Below, in pieces: positions 47,280 through 56,084 of a stretch of DNA of 64,000 bases. The position numbers were made by a program, and so were the translations under genes. The notes under the pieces were generated by a model that had not been told where the DNA came from, searched no databases, and was given only the letters and a program-made list of their open reading frames with translations. The first letter of the stretch is position 1. The number at the start of each line of letters is the position of its first letter. The DNA comes from Vibrio diazotrophicus (GTDB taxonomy: Bacteria > Pseudomonadota > Gammaproteobacteria > Enterobacterales > Vibrionaceae). The stretch covers positions 992,001 through 1,056,000 of the forward strand of contig NZ_CP151843.1 in NCBI RefSeq assembly GCF_038452265.1, given 5' to 3'.

Positions 47280-47567
47280 ATGACTACTAACACAATGATC
47301 CGTTCTGGCTTACTCGCAACATTGATGGCAGTGTCTTCATTGGCAATGGCTTCTGACCCAGTATGTACCAAAGAACCTGAGTCCAAATGGATGTCGTTTG
47401 ACCAAGCTAAACAACAAGTTCAAGACATGGGCTACAAGATTAAGAAGTTCAAAAAAACCAGTACTGGCTGTTACGAGCTTTATGGATATAACGCTGAAGG
47501 CAAAAAAACTGAAATCTATTTCAACCCAGTGGATATGAGTAAAGTGAAAGAGGAACAAGATGACTAA
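47280..47567 (+). CDS. Periplasmic PepSY-domain protein
   Basis: 95 residues from ATG 47280 with an AAGGAGAG site. A signal peptide ends near AMAS; the mature ~70 residues are a single PepSY unit (MSFDQAKQQVQDMGYKIKKF, then CYELYGYNAEGKKTEIYFNPVD) with two cysteines (VCTK and GCYEL) that could form a disulphide. PepSY proteins are exported inhibitors or sensors. Its end overlaps the cytochrome b561 gene by eight bases, so they are translated together. Confidence 0.9.
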   Translation: MTTNTMIRSGLLATLMAVSSLAMASDPVCTKEPESKWMSFDQAKQQVQDMGYKIKKFKKTSTGCYELYGYNAEGKKTEIYFNPVDMSKVKEEQDD

Positions 47568-48075
47568 ACCTTACGTTTGGGACATTGTCGTTCGTCTCAC
47601 ACACTGGACGGTAGCCGCGATGTTTCTCGCCAACTACTTTGTCACAGAAGAGGGCAGTGAAACTCACGAATGGGTGGGATACATCGTTCTGGCAGCGGTA
47701 GCAGTTCGGCTCTTATGGGGTTTTCTCACTCGCTCTCCTGCACGTTTATCTGCATTCAAACCTTCAGTGTCTCAAGCTGTAGCACATTTACAACAGGTTT
47801 TACACACCAAGTCCGATGATCATCAAGGGCACAATCCTGCTGGCGCAGTGATGATATGGACAATGTGGATACTTCTCATCATTACAGGCTTATCTGGGTG
47901 GTCAACTCAACTGGATATGTTTTGGGGAGAAGAATGGGTGGAAGAAGTTCACGAGCTATTTGCCAATCTCACCATGTTCGCTGTAGCGATTCATATTAGT
48001 GCGGTCATATTTATGACTCACTGGACGAAACGCGCCTACGTGAAAAGCATGTTATTTTCTCGACACTCTCGCTAA
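47560..48075 (+). CDS. Cytochrome b561-family membrane protein
   Basis: 171 residues, four membrane helices (~12-27, 38-56, 95-113, 133-152). Candidate heme ligands are H15, H36, H131 and H145, spaced as in di-heme b561/hydrogenase-type b subunits. It should carry electrons across or within the inner membrane. Together with the PepSY protein it forms a two-gene redox unit seen in many gammaproteobacteria (inference), placed behind a PmrA-like box. Strong terminator follows. Confidence 0.93.
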   Translation: MTKPYVWDIVVRLTHWTVAAMFLANYFVTEEGSETHEWVGYIVLAAVAVRLLWGFLTRSPARLSAFKPSVSQAVAHLQQVLHTKSDDHQGHNPAGAVMIWTMWILLIITGLSGWSTQLDMFWGEEWVEEVHELFANLTMFAVAIHISAVIFMTHWTKRAYVKSMLFSRHSR

Positions 48076-48098
48076 CCAATTTATTTAGTTAGATATTT

Positions 48099-48139
48099 AA
48101 AGCAGCCTGCTAGTTAAACTGTCAGGCTGCTTTCTGTTT
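48099..48139 (+). terminator. Terminator of the PepSY-cytochrome b561 operon
   Basis: 11-bp perfect stem aaagcagcctg / caggctgcttt with a 13-base loop, then TCTGTTT. Confidence 0.9.
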
Positions 48140-48310
48140 GTTTAGCATAGCTCACACCTATAATTGTAATTTAATTACACCAAAACTAAGACAAATCCTA
48201 GATACGCCAAAAATGACTAAAAATAACCACAAACAATATTGATCTATGTCATATTGAAGAGTAAAGTGTGACCAATATCTCGTTAACTTGACAATTTAAA
48301 AGGTGAGATC

Positions 48311-48430
48311 ATGTTTGATAGCAAAAAAACGTTACTAAGCAACATTCGCGAACTAGGCGGCATCCTTGCACTATTCTCAGTATCATCACTGACCGTGCTA
48401 CTGCTAAGCCAAACTTGGGTAAATTTTTAA
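48311..48430 (+). CDS. 39-residue single-span membrane peptide, unrecognised
   Basis: A short open frame, MFDSKKTLLSNIRELGG followed by a hydrophobic stretch (ILALFSVSSLTVLLL) and a short polar end. AGGTGAG lies six bases before the ATG, and the only neighbour on its strand is over 200 bases away. The charge pattern (positive N-terminus, one helix) is typical of small inner-membrane proteins. It also fits the pattern of small regulators or subunits of larger membrane complexes, but no partner is adjacent. I do not recognise a family. Confidence 0.6.
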   Translation: MFDSKKTLLSNIRELGGILALFSVSSLTVLLLSQTWVNF

Positions 48431-48550
48431 TTCTGAATTAATCCCAGCGACACAGAGAAAAATCGAGAGAACGAACCTTCGCTGATATACAAATGCTGGT
48501 TCTAATGGAGAGTTTTGATGGTTTGCTTGAGTTCAGATAACCCAAACAAG

Positions 48551-48593
48551 GTGTCATTTCACCGCTAGTGTTTCACGATGAGTGAAATGACAC
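48551..48593. repeat. 12-bp perfect inverted repeat
   Basis: gtgtcatttcac (48551-48562) and gtgaaatgacac (48582-48593) flank a 19-base loop. No T-run follows on either strand, so a classic terminator is unlikely. Confidence 0.6.
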
Positions 48594-48601
48594 ACTTACA
48601 C

Positions 48602-48647
48602 AACAGACAATCATTTCATCACTTCAATAACTGTCTGTTCCTTTTCT
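48602..48647 (+). terminator. Possible terminator after the small membrane peptide
   Basis: aacagaca at 48602 pairs with tgtctgtt at 48632 over a 22-base loop, followed by CCTTTTCTT on the plus strand. It abuts the uxuA stop on the other strand. Confidence 0.4.
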
Positions 48648-49720
48648 TAAGATTGTTTCGTGTTCTTTTCTACGCTGTCCCACACACCAAGAATATACAT
48701 AATACCTAGCGCACGGTCGTAAAGCCCGTATCCCGGACGCGCCCATTTTTCTTCGCCCCAAATATGACGACCATGATCCGGACGCACGTAGCCATCGTAA
48801 CCGTATTTATGCAAAGTCTGCACGACTTTTACGGTATCCACAGAACCATCACAAGCACGGTGCGACGCTTCAATAAAGTCACCATTGTCATAACGTTTAA
48901 CGTTACGAATGTGCATAAAATGAATGCGATCGTGGTAGGCATCAATAATGTCTGGAATATCGTTATTTGCAGAACCTAATGAACCAGTACACAAGCTCAA
49001 ACCGTTGTAAGGGCTATCGACTAGGTTAAGGAAACGGCCAATGTTTTCTTTATTGATGATCAGGCGAGGCAGACCAAAAATTGGGAATGCAGGATCGTCA
49101 GGGTGAATACCCATCTTAATCCCCACTTCTTCACACACTGGTATCACTTGTTCAAGGAAGTATTGTAGGTTGCGCCACAAATCTTCAGCCGTGAAGTTCT
49201 CGTACAGCTTAAAGGTTTCCTTCAAACGAGCTAAGCGCTCTGGCTCCCAACCCGGCATAGTCACGTCAACGTTGGTCGACAGTTTTTCAATCAACTCGAT
49301 TGGATCGATATTTTCGATTTTGCTCTTCTCGAAGAAAAGTGCATTCGAACCGTCTTCCATCTCTTTGTAGAGCTCAGTACGAGTCCAGTCAAACACTGGC
49401 ATAAAGTTGTAACACACCACTTTTACGCCCACTTTCGCAAGGCGACGCAGTGTTTCTTTATAGTTCTCAATGTATTTGTCACGAGTTGGCAAACCAAGTT
49501 TGATATCTTCGTGAACGTTGACACTCTCAACGACATCAATATGAAAACCCGCAGCTTCGATGATCGCTTTTTCTTTCGCGATACGCTCTTCGCTCCATAG
49601 CTCACCCGCCGCCATATCATGCAGTGACCAGACGATACCTTCTACACCAGGGATCTGTTTAATGTTGCCGAGAGTAACTTTATCGTTACCTTCTCCGTAC
49701 CAACGGAATGTCATTTTCAT
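48647..49720 (-). CDS. uxuA: Mannonate dehydratase
   Basis: 357 residues; shorter than the 394 of E. coli but equal to the compact form in other bacteria. Metal and catalytic residues are visible in GIHPDDPAFPIFG, LCTGSLGSANND, HFMHIRNVK and RPDHGRHIWGEE. It converts D-mannonate to 2-keto-3-deoxygluconate, the last step of the glucuronate branch. It follows the fructuronate reductase gene by three bases. Ribosome site GAGGAAAT. Confidence 0.95.
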   Translation of the reverse strand: MKMTFRWYGEGNDKVTLGNIKQIPGVEGIVWSLHDMAAGELWSEERIAKEKAIIEAAGFHIDVVESVNVHEDIKLGLPTRDKYIENYKETLRRLAKVGVKVVCYNFMPVFDWTRTELYKEMEDGSNALFFEKSKIENIDPIELIEKLSTNVDVTMPGWEPERLARLKETFKLYENFTAEDLWRNLQYFLEQVIPVCEEVGIKMGIHPDDPAFPIFGLPRLIINKENIGRFLNLVDSPYNGLSLCTGSLGSANNDIPDIIDAYHDRIHFMHIRNVKRYDNGDFIEASHRACDGSVDTVKVVQTLHKYGYDGYVRPDHGRHIWGEEKWARPGYGLYDRALGIMYILGVWDSVEKNTKQS

Positions 49721-49723
49721 CTA

Positions 49724-51205
49724 TTATTTCCTCTGTGCTACGAAGCTGGCTACCGATGCTTTAGCACCGTTTGCAAACAGTGTTTCTAACGCGGATTGCA
49801 GCTCTACTCTAAATGTTTGATTAGTCGCTAGATCTTGTTCAAAGACACTGCGAAGAGATAAGAAGCCATCTAAGGCTTTTTCTAAATCTGAGCCAGCTTG
49901 CTGCCAAACTTGAGCAAGCTGCTGTTTGAGCGGATCTTGAACATCAATCTCCTGCCCTTGTTCATTCACACCGCTGACATAACGAATCCAGCCCGCCAAC
50001 GCTAGACATAAGCCTTTGATTGAAATGCCGTTGTTTAGTGAATAGCGAATGGTTTGTAAGAAACGTTGTGGGATCTTCTGCGTTCCGTCCATTGCAATCT
50101 GCCATGTTCGGTGTTGCAGCCCTTTGTTCTCGTAACGCTCAATCAATTGGTCTTTGTACTTATCGAGGTCAATGCCTTCAATGCTTAGCGATGGCGTAAT
50201 TTCTTCGTCCATCAGATAGCGAACAAAGGTTTTAAAATTCGGGTCTTGAATGGTTTCCGCAATGGTTTCATAACCAGACAAATAACCAAGATAAGCCATC
50301 GTTGAATGGGTACCGTTAAGCAGACGCAGTTTCATTTCTTCAAACGGCACAACGTTGTCCGTTACCTGAACATTGGCGATCGACGTCTTTTCCCACGCAG
50401 GGCGTTCATTGACAAATTTATCTTCAATTACCCACTGTAAAAAAGGTTCGGTAATCACGCTGGCTTTGTCTTCTAAACCTAAAACTTTCTCAACACGAGC
50501 AATATCGTTTTCTGTGGTACGAGGAACAATGCGGTCGACCATGGTACAAGGGAAAGTAATGTGCTCTTTAATCCATTGGTGCAGCTCTGCATCCAGCTGC
50601 TTAGCAAACTGCAACACCACTTTTTCTAATACATGACCGTTTTCTGGCAAGTTGTCACAGGTCAACGGTGTAAACGGTTGAACACCTTTTAGGTAACGGC
50701 AACGCATAGCTGAGACCAAAAATCCGATCGCAGATTTTGGTGTATCAATATTTTCTAAATCATGCTGAATCAGAGGATGTGAAAGGTCTAAATCACCCGT
50801 CGCTGGGTTGTGGCAATAGCCCTTTTCTGTGACAGTCAGCGAGACAATTTTCACCTCTGGGTCACACATATAACTTAATACTTGCTCTGTCTGAGCTGAC
50901 ATCAACACAGTTTCAATAGAGCCAACAATATTGATATCTAATTGATCGTTATATCCGACACCGACCGAATAGAGGCTGTCTTGTGCGATCAACTCTTTCT
51001 GTAAACCAGCGTCGCTCCAAGTAACACCAACAATTTTCCAGTTACCGCCAATTTCTTTTATCACAGCATCTGTAATGAGTGCCTGATGAGCGCGGTGAAA
51101 AGCGCCAAAGCCCAAATGTACAATCCCAACTTTTGCATTCTTGTTATTTTCGTTGGGCTGAACTAGGGCATTAGCCGCAGATAAGTGAGCTTGACTTAAT
51201 CTCAT
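49724..51205 (-). CDS. uxuB: Fructuronate reductase / mannitol dehydrogenase family
   Basis: 493 residues from ATG 51205; an earlier TTG five codons upstream is not needed. The NAD-binding start VGIVHLGFGAFHRAHQA, FPCTMVDRIVPRT and KLRLLNGTHSTMAYLG are standard for the mannitol dehydrogenase family. Given the partner uxuA it should reduce D-fructuronate to D-mannonate with NADH. It is separated by 119 bases from the TRAP genes. Confidence 0.92.
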   Translation of the reverse strand: MRLSQAHLSAANALVQPNENNKNAKVGIVHLGFGAFHRAHQALITDAVIKEIGGNWKIVGVTWSDAGLQKELIAQDSLYSVGVGYNDQLDINIVGSIETVLMSAQTEQVLSYMCDPEVKIVSLTVTEKGYCHNPATGDLDLSHPLIQHDLENIDTPKSAIGFLVSAMRCRYLKGVQPFTPLTCDNLPENGHVLEKVVLQFAKQLDAELHQWIKEHITFPCTMVDRIVPRTTENDIARVEKVLGLEDKASVITEPFLQWVIEDKFVNERPAWEKTSIANVQVTDNVVPFEEMKLRLLNGTHSTMAYLGYLSGYETIAETIQDPNFKTFVRYLMDEEITPSLSIEGIDLDKYKDQLIERYENKGLQHRTWQIAMDGTQKIPQRFLQTIRYSLNNGISIKGLCLALAGWIRYVSGVNEQGQEIDVQDPLKQQLAQVWQQAGSDLEKALDGFLSLRSVFEQDLATNQTFRVELQSALETLFANGAKASVASFVAQRK

Positions 51206-51324
51206 AATTATTCGAACCAAATGATGTTAGTAGACGCAAAACGAACTCGTTGCGTAGGAAATTTTGCGTGAGAAAGTGACTCATAGCGCAGGGAGAATTC
51301 CCCGCGCTATAGAGACATCTCTAA

Positions 51325-52287
51325 TTACATAGATTGAATCTTGTCTAGAAGAGGTACTAGGTCTGGGTTTTCCTTACGGAATTTTTCATACACAGGCTTA
51401 ACCGCTTCTTGGAACTTAGGAATATCACTTTCAACAAACGTTACGTTTTGATTAACCAGTTCCGCTTTCGCTTTTTCTACGTAGTTTGCCCAGTTAGTGT
51501 CTTGCTGCTTAACTGTCTCTTTCGCGATTTCACGAATTTTCGCTTGGTCTTCTGCAGATAGGCTATCCCATACGCCTGTTGACACTACTAGTACGTCAGG
51601 AACCATAGTGTGCTTGTCGTAAGAGAATGTTTTCTTCACTTCGTAGTGACGAGAAGAGTAGTAAGACGGAATGTTGTTCTCCGCACCATCAACAACACCT
51701 TGTTGCAATGCAGAATAAAGCTCACCGTATGGTAGTGGAACCGGAGTACCGCCTAGCGCTTTGATAGTATCAATAGAAAGTGCTGAGTTTTGTACACGGA
51801 TTTTCAGACCTTTCAAATCTTCTGGAGTACGAATTGGTTTGTCGGTGTAGAAGCTACGCGCACCTGCATCTAGGAATGCAAGACCGATAAAGCCAGAGTC
51901 TTTAGAAGACATCAGGATTTGCTCACCAATTGGACCTTGAAGTACAGCATCATATTGTGCGCGATCACGATATAGGTAAGGTAGAGAAAGTAGTTTGTAA
52001 TCTGACGCGAATGCAGTCAGTGGCGCCGCACTCACTTTAGTGAAGCCGATCGTGCCACCTTGTACCATTTGCAGTAGTTCAGTTTCATTACCTAAAGTAC
52101 CGTTTGGATACACTTTTACACGCATCTTAGTTTCTTTTGTCACTTTAGCTGCAAACCAATCCAAGGATGCGTGAACTGGGTGCTCTGTTGGTAACGCATG
52201 AGCTAGCTTAACAGTAGCTGCATAAACGTTGCCTGCCATCAGTGTAGAAAGAGTACAAGCAAGTAAAAGTTTATTTGTTGTTTTCAT
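51325..52287 (-). CDS. TRAP transporter substrate-binding protein, DctP family
   Basis: 320 residues with a signal peptide ending at VYAA. Family features: KLAHALPTEHPVHASLDWFA, GTLGNETELLQMVQGG, and the invariant arginine in GLKIRVQNSA that binds a carboxylate. YSALQQGVVDGAENN follows. It should capture a hexuronate (glucuronate or galacturonate) in the periplasm and hand it to the permease genes upstream. Its position between uxuAB and uxaCBA supports the substrate. Confidence 0.94.
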   Translation of the reverse strand: MKTTNKLLLACTLSTLMAGNVYAATVKLAHALPTEHPVHASLDWFAAKVTKETKMRVKVYPNGTLGNETELLQMVQGGTIGFTKVSAAPLTAFASDYKLLSLPYLYRDRAQYDAVLQGPIGEQILMSSKDSGFIGLAFLDAGARSFYTDKPIRTPEDLKGLKIRVQNSALSIDTIKALGGTPVPLPYGELYSALQQGVVDGAENNIPSYYSSRHYEVKKTFSYDKHTMVPDVLVVSTGVWDSLSAEDQAKIREIAKETVKQQDTNWANYVEKAKAELVNQNVTFVESDIPKFQEAVKPVYEKFRKENPDLVPLLDKIQSM

Positions 52288-52303
52288 TTTATAGTCCTAT
52301 CAA

Positions 52304-53665
52304 TTATTGAGGTTTATAACCAGCTAGTTCCGGTAGCCATAATGAAAGTGAAGGGAACAAGGTCACTATCGTCAACGTGATAACCATGAGGACGAATAGC
52401 GGTGCCAATTTAGGAACAACAGCACCCAACTTCGAGCCTGTAACACTACAACCAACAAACAAGGCAGTGCCGACTGGTGGTGTACAGATACCGATACATA
52501 AGTTGAATACTAAGATGATCCCAAAGTGAATAGGGTCAATACCAAGCGTGATAGCAATAGGTAAGAAAATAGGGGTAAAAATCAGTACTGCTGGCGTCAT
52601 GTCCATGAAGGTGCCTACCACCAACAGAATCAAGTTCATCAAAAGAATAACCATGATTGGATTGGTTGAGGTTTCAAGTACAAACTCAGCAATGTAAGTA
52701 GGAATATCGGCGTTCGCCATTGCCCATGACATTGCAGAAGAAGTCGCTACCATCAGCAATACGATTGAAGTGGTGATCACACTGTCCACAAGCACTGGGA
52801 ACATATCGCTCATTTTCAGTTCGCGGTAAGCAAAACCAAGGATTAGAGCGTAGACAACTGCAATTGCAGATGCTTCAGTTGCCGTGAAGATACCGCCCAA
52901 GATACCACCCATGATGATGATAACCAGCGTTAAGCTTGGGATAGCGTCCCAGATAACTTTGCGTTTCTTCTCTGTTGAAATAATTTTCTCGCGAGGAATG
53001 TTGTAACGTTTTCCAAGTAAGAAGATACCCAACATCACGCTTAGGCCCATTAAGATGCCCGGGATATAACCAGCAATAAAAAGGTACTGAACTGAAGTGC
53101 TACTTACCAACGCAAACAGTATAAGAATGTTTGACGGCGGAATAAGTAGGCCAGACGGACAAGATGCCACGTTAACCGCAGTTGAGAAATCCATTGGGTA
53201 TTTGTGTTTCTCTTGTAGCGGTTTCATGATGCCGCCAACCGCAGCAGCAGACGCAGCCGCAGAGCCTGACAATGAACCGAACAACATGTTCGCCATAACG
53301 TTTACATGCGATAACGAACCCGGCAAGCGGCCACCGAAGATCATTGCAAAGTTAATCAAACGAGAAGCAAGACCACCTCGGTTCATTAAGTTACCAGCCA
53401 CTATGAAGAATGGCAGTGCTAACAGACCGAAGTTGTCTAACCCGTTGGCTAACTTCTGCGAAACAAGAATGGTCACCTGTTCAATTGGGAAATCGATGAA
53501 AACGGTCAGTAGTGCTGCAATACCGATAGCAAAGGCAATAGGCACACCAATAATCAGTAAAACGCCTAATACGCCGAACAACACAACCGCAGGAAAGAAA
53601 TCGTAAAATGCATCAGGAGCATTCGCTAGAAAGTCTTGTGAAAACAGTAAATCAATCAGAGTCAT
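52304..53665 (-). CDS. TRAP transporter large permease subunit, DctM family
   Basis: 453 residues, about twelve membrane helices, with DctM landmarks such as ALPFFIVAGNLMNRGGLA, GSLSGSAAASAAAVGGIM and FNLCIGICTPPVGTALFVG. It is the sodium-driven channel subunit. The start overlaps the DctQ stop by four bases (ATGA). Confidence 0.95.
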   Translation of the reverse strand: MTLIDLLFSQDFLANAPDAFYDFFPAVVLFGVLGVLLIIGVPIAFAIGIAALLTVFIDFPIEQVTILVSQKLANGLDNFGLLALPFFIVAGNLMNRGGLASRLINFAMIFGGRLPGSLSHVNVMANMLFGSLSGSAAASAAAVGGIMKPLQEKHKYPMDFSTAVNVASCPSGLLIPPSNILILFALVSSTSVQYLFIAGYIPGILMGLSVMLGIFLLGKRYNIPREKIISTEKKRKVIWDAIPSLTLVIIIMGGILGGIFTATEASAIAVVYALILGFAYRELKMSDMFPVLVDSVITTSIVLLMVATSSAMSWAMANADIPTYIAEFVLETSTNPIMVILLMNLILLVVGTFMDMTPAVLIFTPIFLPIAITLGIDPIHFGIILVFNLCIGICTPPVGTALFVGCSVTGSKLGAVVPKLAPLFVLMVITLTIVTLFPSLSLWLPELAGYKPQ

Positions 53666-54198
53666 TTTGAATATCCTTCTGCTGCCACTCGATCTTCTTT
53701 ATTAACAAGCGAAAGAACTGAAGAAATAACGTCGACAGTACCGAAGTAAGAAATAATGTAGCCCGCAAGTGGTACAACAACATAAACATAACCAATCAAC
53801 AGGTGGTGACCACCAATCACGATCCCAGGAGAAATCTGACCATGTTTAAGTGTGTTTGTGACTAGCGCTGTTCCGCCATAAATAAAGGTGACAGCAGCGA
53901 AAGCAATGATGATTAGGTTAATGATGATACCTAACACCAATTGCCCGTTGTGGCTCAATCTTGGCGCTAAAAGTTCCAACGCTAAATGACGTTTGATTGC
54001 GAAGGTGTAAGCTCCACCTAACACACCAATCCAAATTAATAAGTAGCGTGAAAGTTCATCTGTAAAGGCAGAAGGATCTTGTAAGACAAAGCGAGTAAAT
54101 ACTTGCCACACAACCGCAACAATCATTACGGTCATAAACATGCTCAAAACAACACGCAATAAGCTATTAATATATGAGTTGATAGACTTAATTATCAT
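53662..54198 (-). CDS. TRAP transporter small permease subunit, DctQ family
   Basis: 178 residues with four membrane helices and the DctQ landmark DELSRYLLIWIGVLGGAY near residue 42. It is the first gene of the dctQMP-like set and of the leftward uronate transcript that continues through uxuB and uxuA. Confidence 0.93.
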   Translation of the reverse strand: MIIKSINSYINSLLRVVLSMFMTVMIVAVVWQVFTRFVLQDPSAFTDELSRYLLIWIGVLGGAYTFAIKRHLALELLAPRLSHNGQLVLGIIINLIIIAFAAVTFIYGGTALVTNTLKHGQISPGIVIGGHHLLIGYVYVVVPLAGYIISYFGTVDVISSVLSLVNKEDRVAAEGYSK

Positions 54199-54576
54199 AG
54201 TAATTAATCTCTAATTAGTTTTTTGTGCCACCAGACAGAACAAATAATCCATTACATTCCCATTCCGTTGGTGACGTTTCCCTGAACAACGTGTGTCGCT
54301 TGCAATCATCACAGTTCGTTATTCGTAAACTTAATCATCGGTTGTTCCGATAACGAAGTAATCCTACATTTGGTATAACAATAAAAAATTGGTCTAGATC
54401 ATAAAACGAAACGGGCTTTCATTTTTTTACTTAAAGTATGATCACCTTTAAACTTTTGACAAAAATCACTCTAATTCAGCTCAAAAATCAATCAAAACTC
54501 TACTTAAATCGTGTTTATTTGGCTTTTATGAGTTTAATATCACACACAAATGGTAGAACACATAAGGACAACTTGT
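54199..54576. promoter_or_regulatory. Divergent uronate promoter region
   Basis: 378 bp between the TRAP/uxuBA and uxaCBA transcripts. It carries the GntR-type site described separately and, 8 bases on, TTGGTCTAGATCATA, which could be a second regulator site or a CRP site (it retains most of the CTAGATCA core of the CRP consensus). The rest is AT-rich. Confidence 0.6.
54370..54381. promoter_or_regulatory. Predicted GntR (UxuR/ExuR-type) operator
   Basis: TTGGTATAACAA, an imperfect palindrome like the TTGGTATACCAA core of enterobacterial UxuR/ExuR sites. The same 12 bases occur in reverse complement in front of the GntR gene. Confidence 0.65.
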
Positions 54577-55989
54577 ATGACATCTTTTCTTTCGGAGGAT
54601 TTCTTACTCCGTAGCGATTTCGCTAAACGCCTATATCACGAAGTAGCAGCCGATTTACCTATCATCGACTACCACTGCCACCTGCTGCCACATCAGGTTT
54701 CTGAGGATTACAAATTTCAAAATTTAACCGATATCTGGCTTCGCGGTGACCACTATAAATGGCGTGCTATGCGTATTAACGGTGTGGATGAGCGCTTCTG
54801 TACGGGTGATGCAACAGATAAAGAGAAGTTCTTGGCATTCGCACGTACAGTTCCCTATACAATTGGTAACCCAATTTATCACTGGGCTCATCTAGAGTTA
54901 CGCCGTCCGTTTGGTATCTCAGACATCGTATTAAATGAAGACACCGCTGAGCGTGTGTGGAACGAAACCAATGAGATGCTAGCAACACCTGAGTTTTCTG
55001 CTCGTTCGATCATGCAGAAGATGAATGTAGAAATGGTGGGTACAACCGATGACCCAATCGATGACCTCGCCGCACATAAAAAAGTGGCAGACGACAAAGA
55101 CTTCCCAGTACAAATGCTTCCAAGCTGGCGTCCAGATAAAGCATTCAACATTCATCAGGACACCTTCCCTGCTTATATAGAGGCATTATCAAAAGCTGCG
55201 GATGTTGAAATCTCTCGCTTTACAGATTTGTGCTGCGCTTTAGATAAACGTTTACAACACTTTGCAGACCACGGCTGTTGTATATCAGACCACGCTCTAG
55301 ATACGGTCTGCTATGAAGATTCAACCGAGCAAGAACTTGATGCGATCCTCAGCAAACGTTTAAGCGGCGGAACAGTTTCCGAATTTGAAACTGCACAGTT
55401 CAAAACGGCAGTATTGGTATACCTAGGTGAACAGTACGCGAAACGCGGCTGGGTTCAGCAATACCATATTGGCGCTCTGCGTAATAACAATCAGCGTATG
55501 TTCAAGCTTCTTGGTCCAGACGTAGGTTTTGACTCTATCCATGATGGTTTAGTTGCCTTGCCTTTATCACGTCTGCTTGATGCGCTTGACCGTGACAATG
55601 CATTACCGAAAACCATTCTTTACGGTCTAAACCCACGTGACAACGAAGTTCTGGCAACCATGTGTGGCAACTTCCAGGACGGCAGTATCGCCGGCAAAAT
55701 CCAATTTGGTTCTGGTTGGTGGTTCAACGACCAAAAAGACGGTATGGAACGTCAGATGACCCAGCTTGCACAATTAGGTCTTCTAAGCCGCTTCGTGGGT
55801 ATGTTAACCGATAGCCGCAGCTTCTTGTCATATACCCGACACGAGTACTTCCGCCGCATCCTTTGCCAAATGATTGGCAAATGGGTTGAAGATGGTGAAG
55901 CACCTGCGGACTTCGAACTACTTAGCCGTATGGTTCGCGATATCTGTTATTACAACGCGAAAAACTATTTCGGTATCACAGCTAAATAA
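54577..55989 (+). CDS. uxaC: Glucuronate isomerase (uronate isomerase)
   Basis: 470 residues from ATG 54577 (AAGGA site; MTSFLSEDFLL), matching E. coli length. Metal ligands HxH in DYHCHLLP near residue 30, GTTDDPIDDLAAH, and WWFNDQKDGMERQ with SYTRHEYFRR late in the protein are typical. It isomerises glucuronate to fructuronate and galacturonate to tagaturonate, feeding both the uxuBA and uxaBA branches. First gene of the rightward transcript. Confidence 0.97.
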   Translation: MTSFLSEDFLLRSDFAKRLYHEVAADLPIIDYHCHLLPHQVSEDYKFQNLTDIWLRGDHYKWRAMRINGVDERFCTGDATDKEKFLAFARTVPYTIGNPIYHWAHLELRRPFGISDIVLNEDTAERVWNETNEMLATPEFSARSIMQKMNVEMVGTTDDPIDDLAAHKKVADDKDFPVQMLPSWRPDKAFNIHQDTFPAYIEALSKAADVEISRFTDLCCALDKRLQHFADHGCCISDHALDTVCYEDSTEQELDAILSKRLSGGTVSEFETAQFKTAVLVYLGEQYAKRGWVQQYHIGALRNNNQRMFKLLGPDVGFDSIHDGLVALPLSRLLDALDRDNALPKTILYGLNPRDNEVLATMCGNFQDGSIAGKIQFGSGWWFNDQKDGMERQMTQLAQLGLLSRFVGMLTDSRSFLSYTRHEYFRRILCQMIGKWVEDGEAPADFELLSRMVRDICYYNAKNYFGITAK

Positions 55990-56084
55990 TCTGACGCTCT
56001 GCGGCCGTTGCTTATTGGTGAAGATCTACTGACAAAGATGTTCTTCACCGAGTTTCAGCCGCAGCCTATCGATAGGTAACTTTT

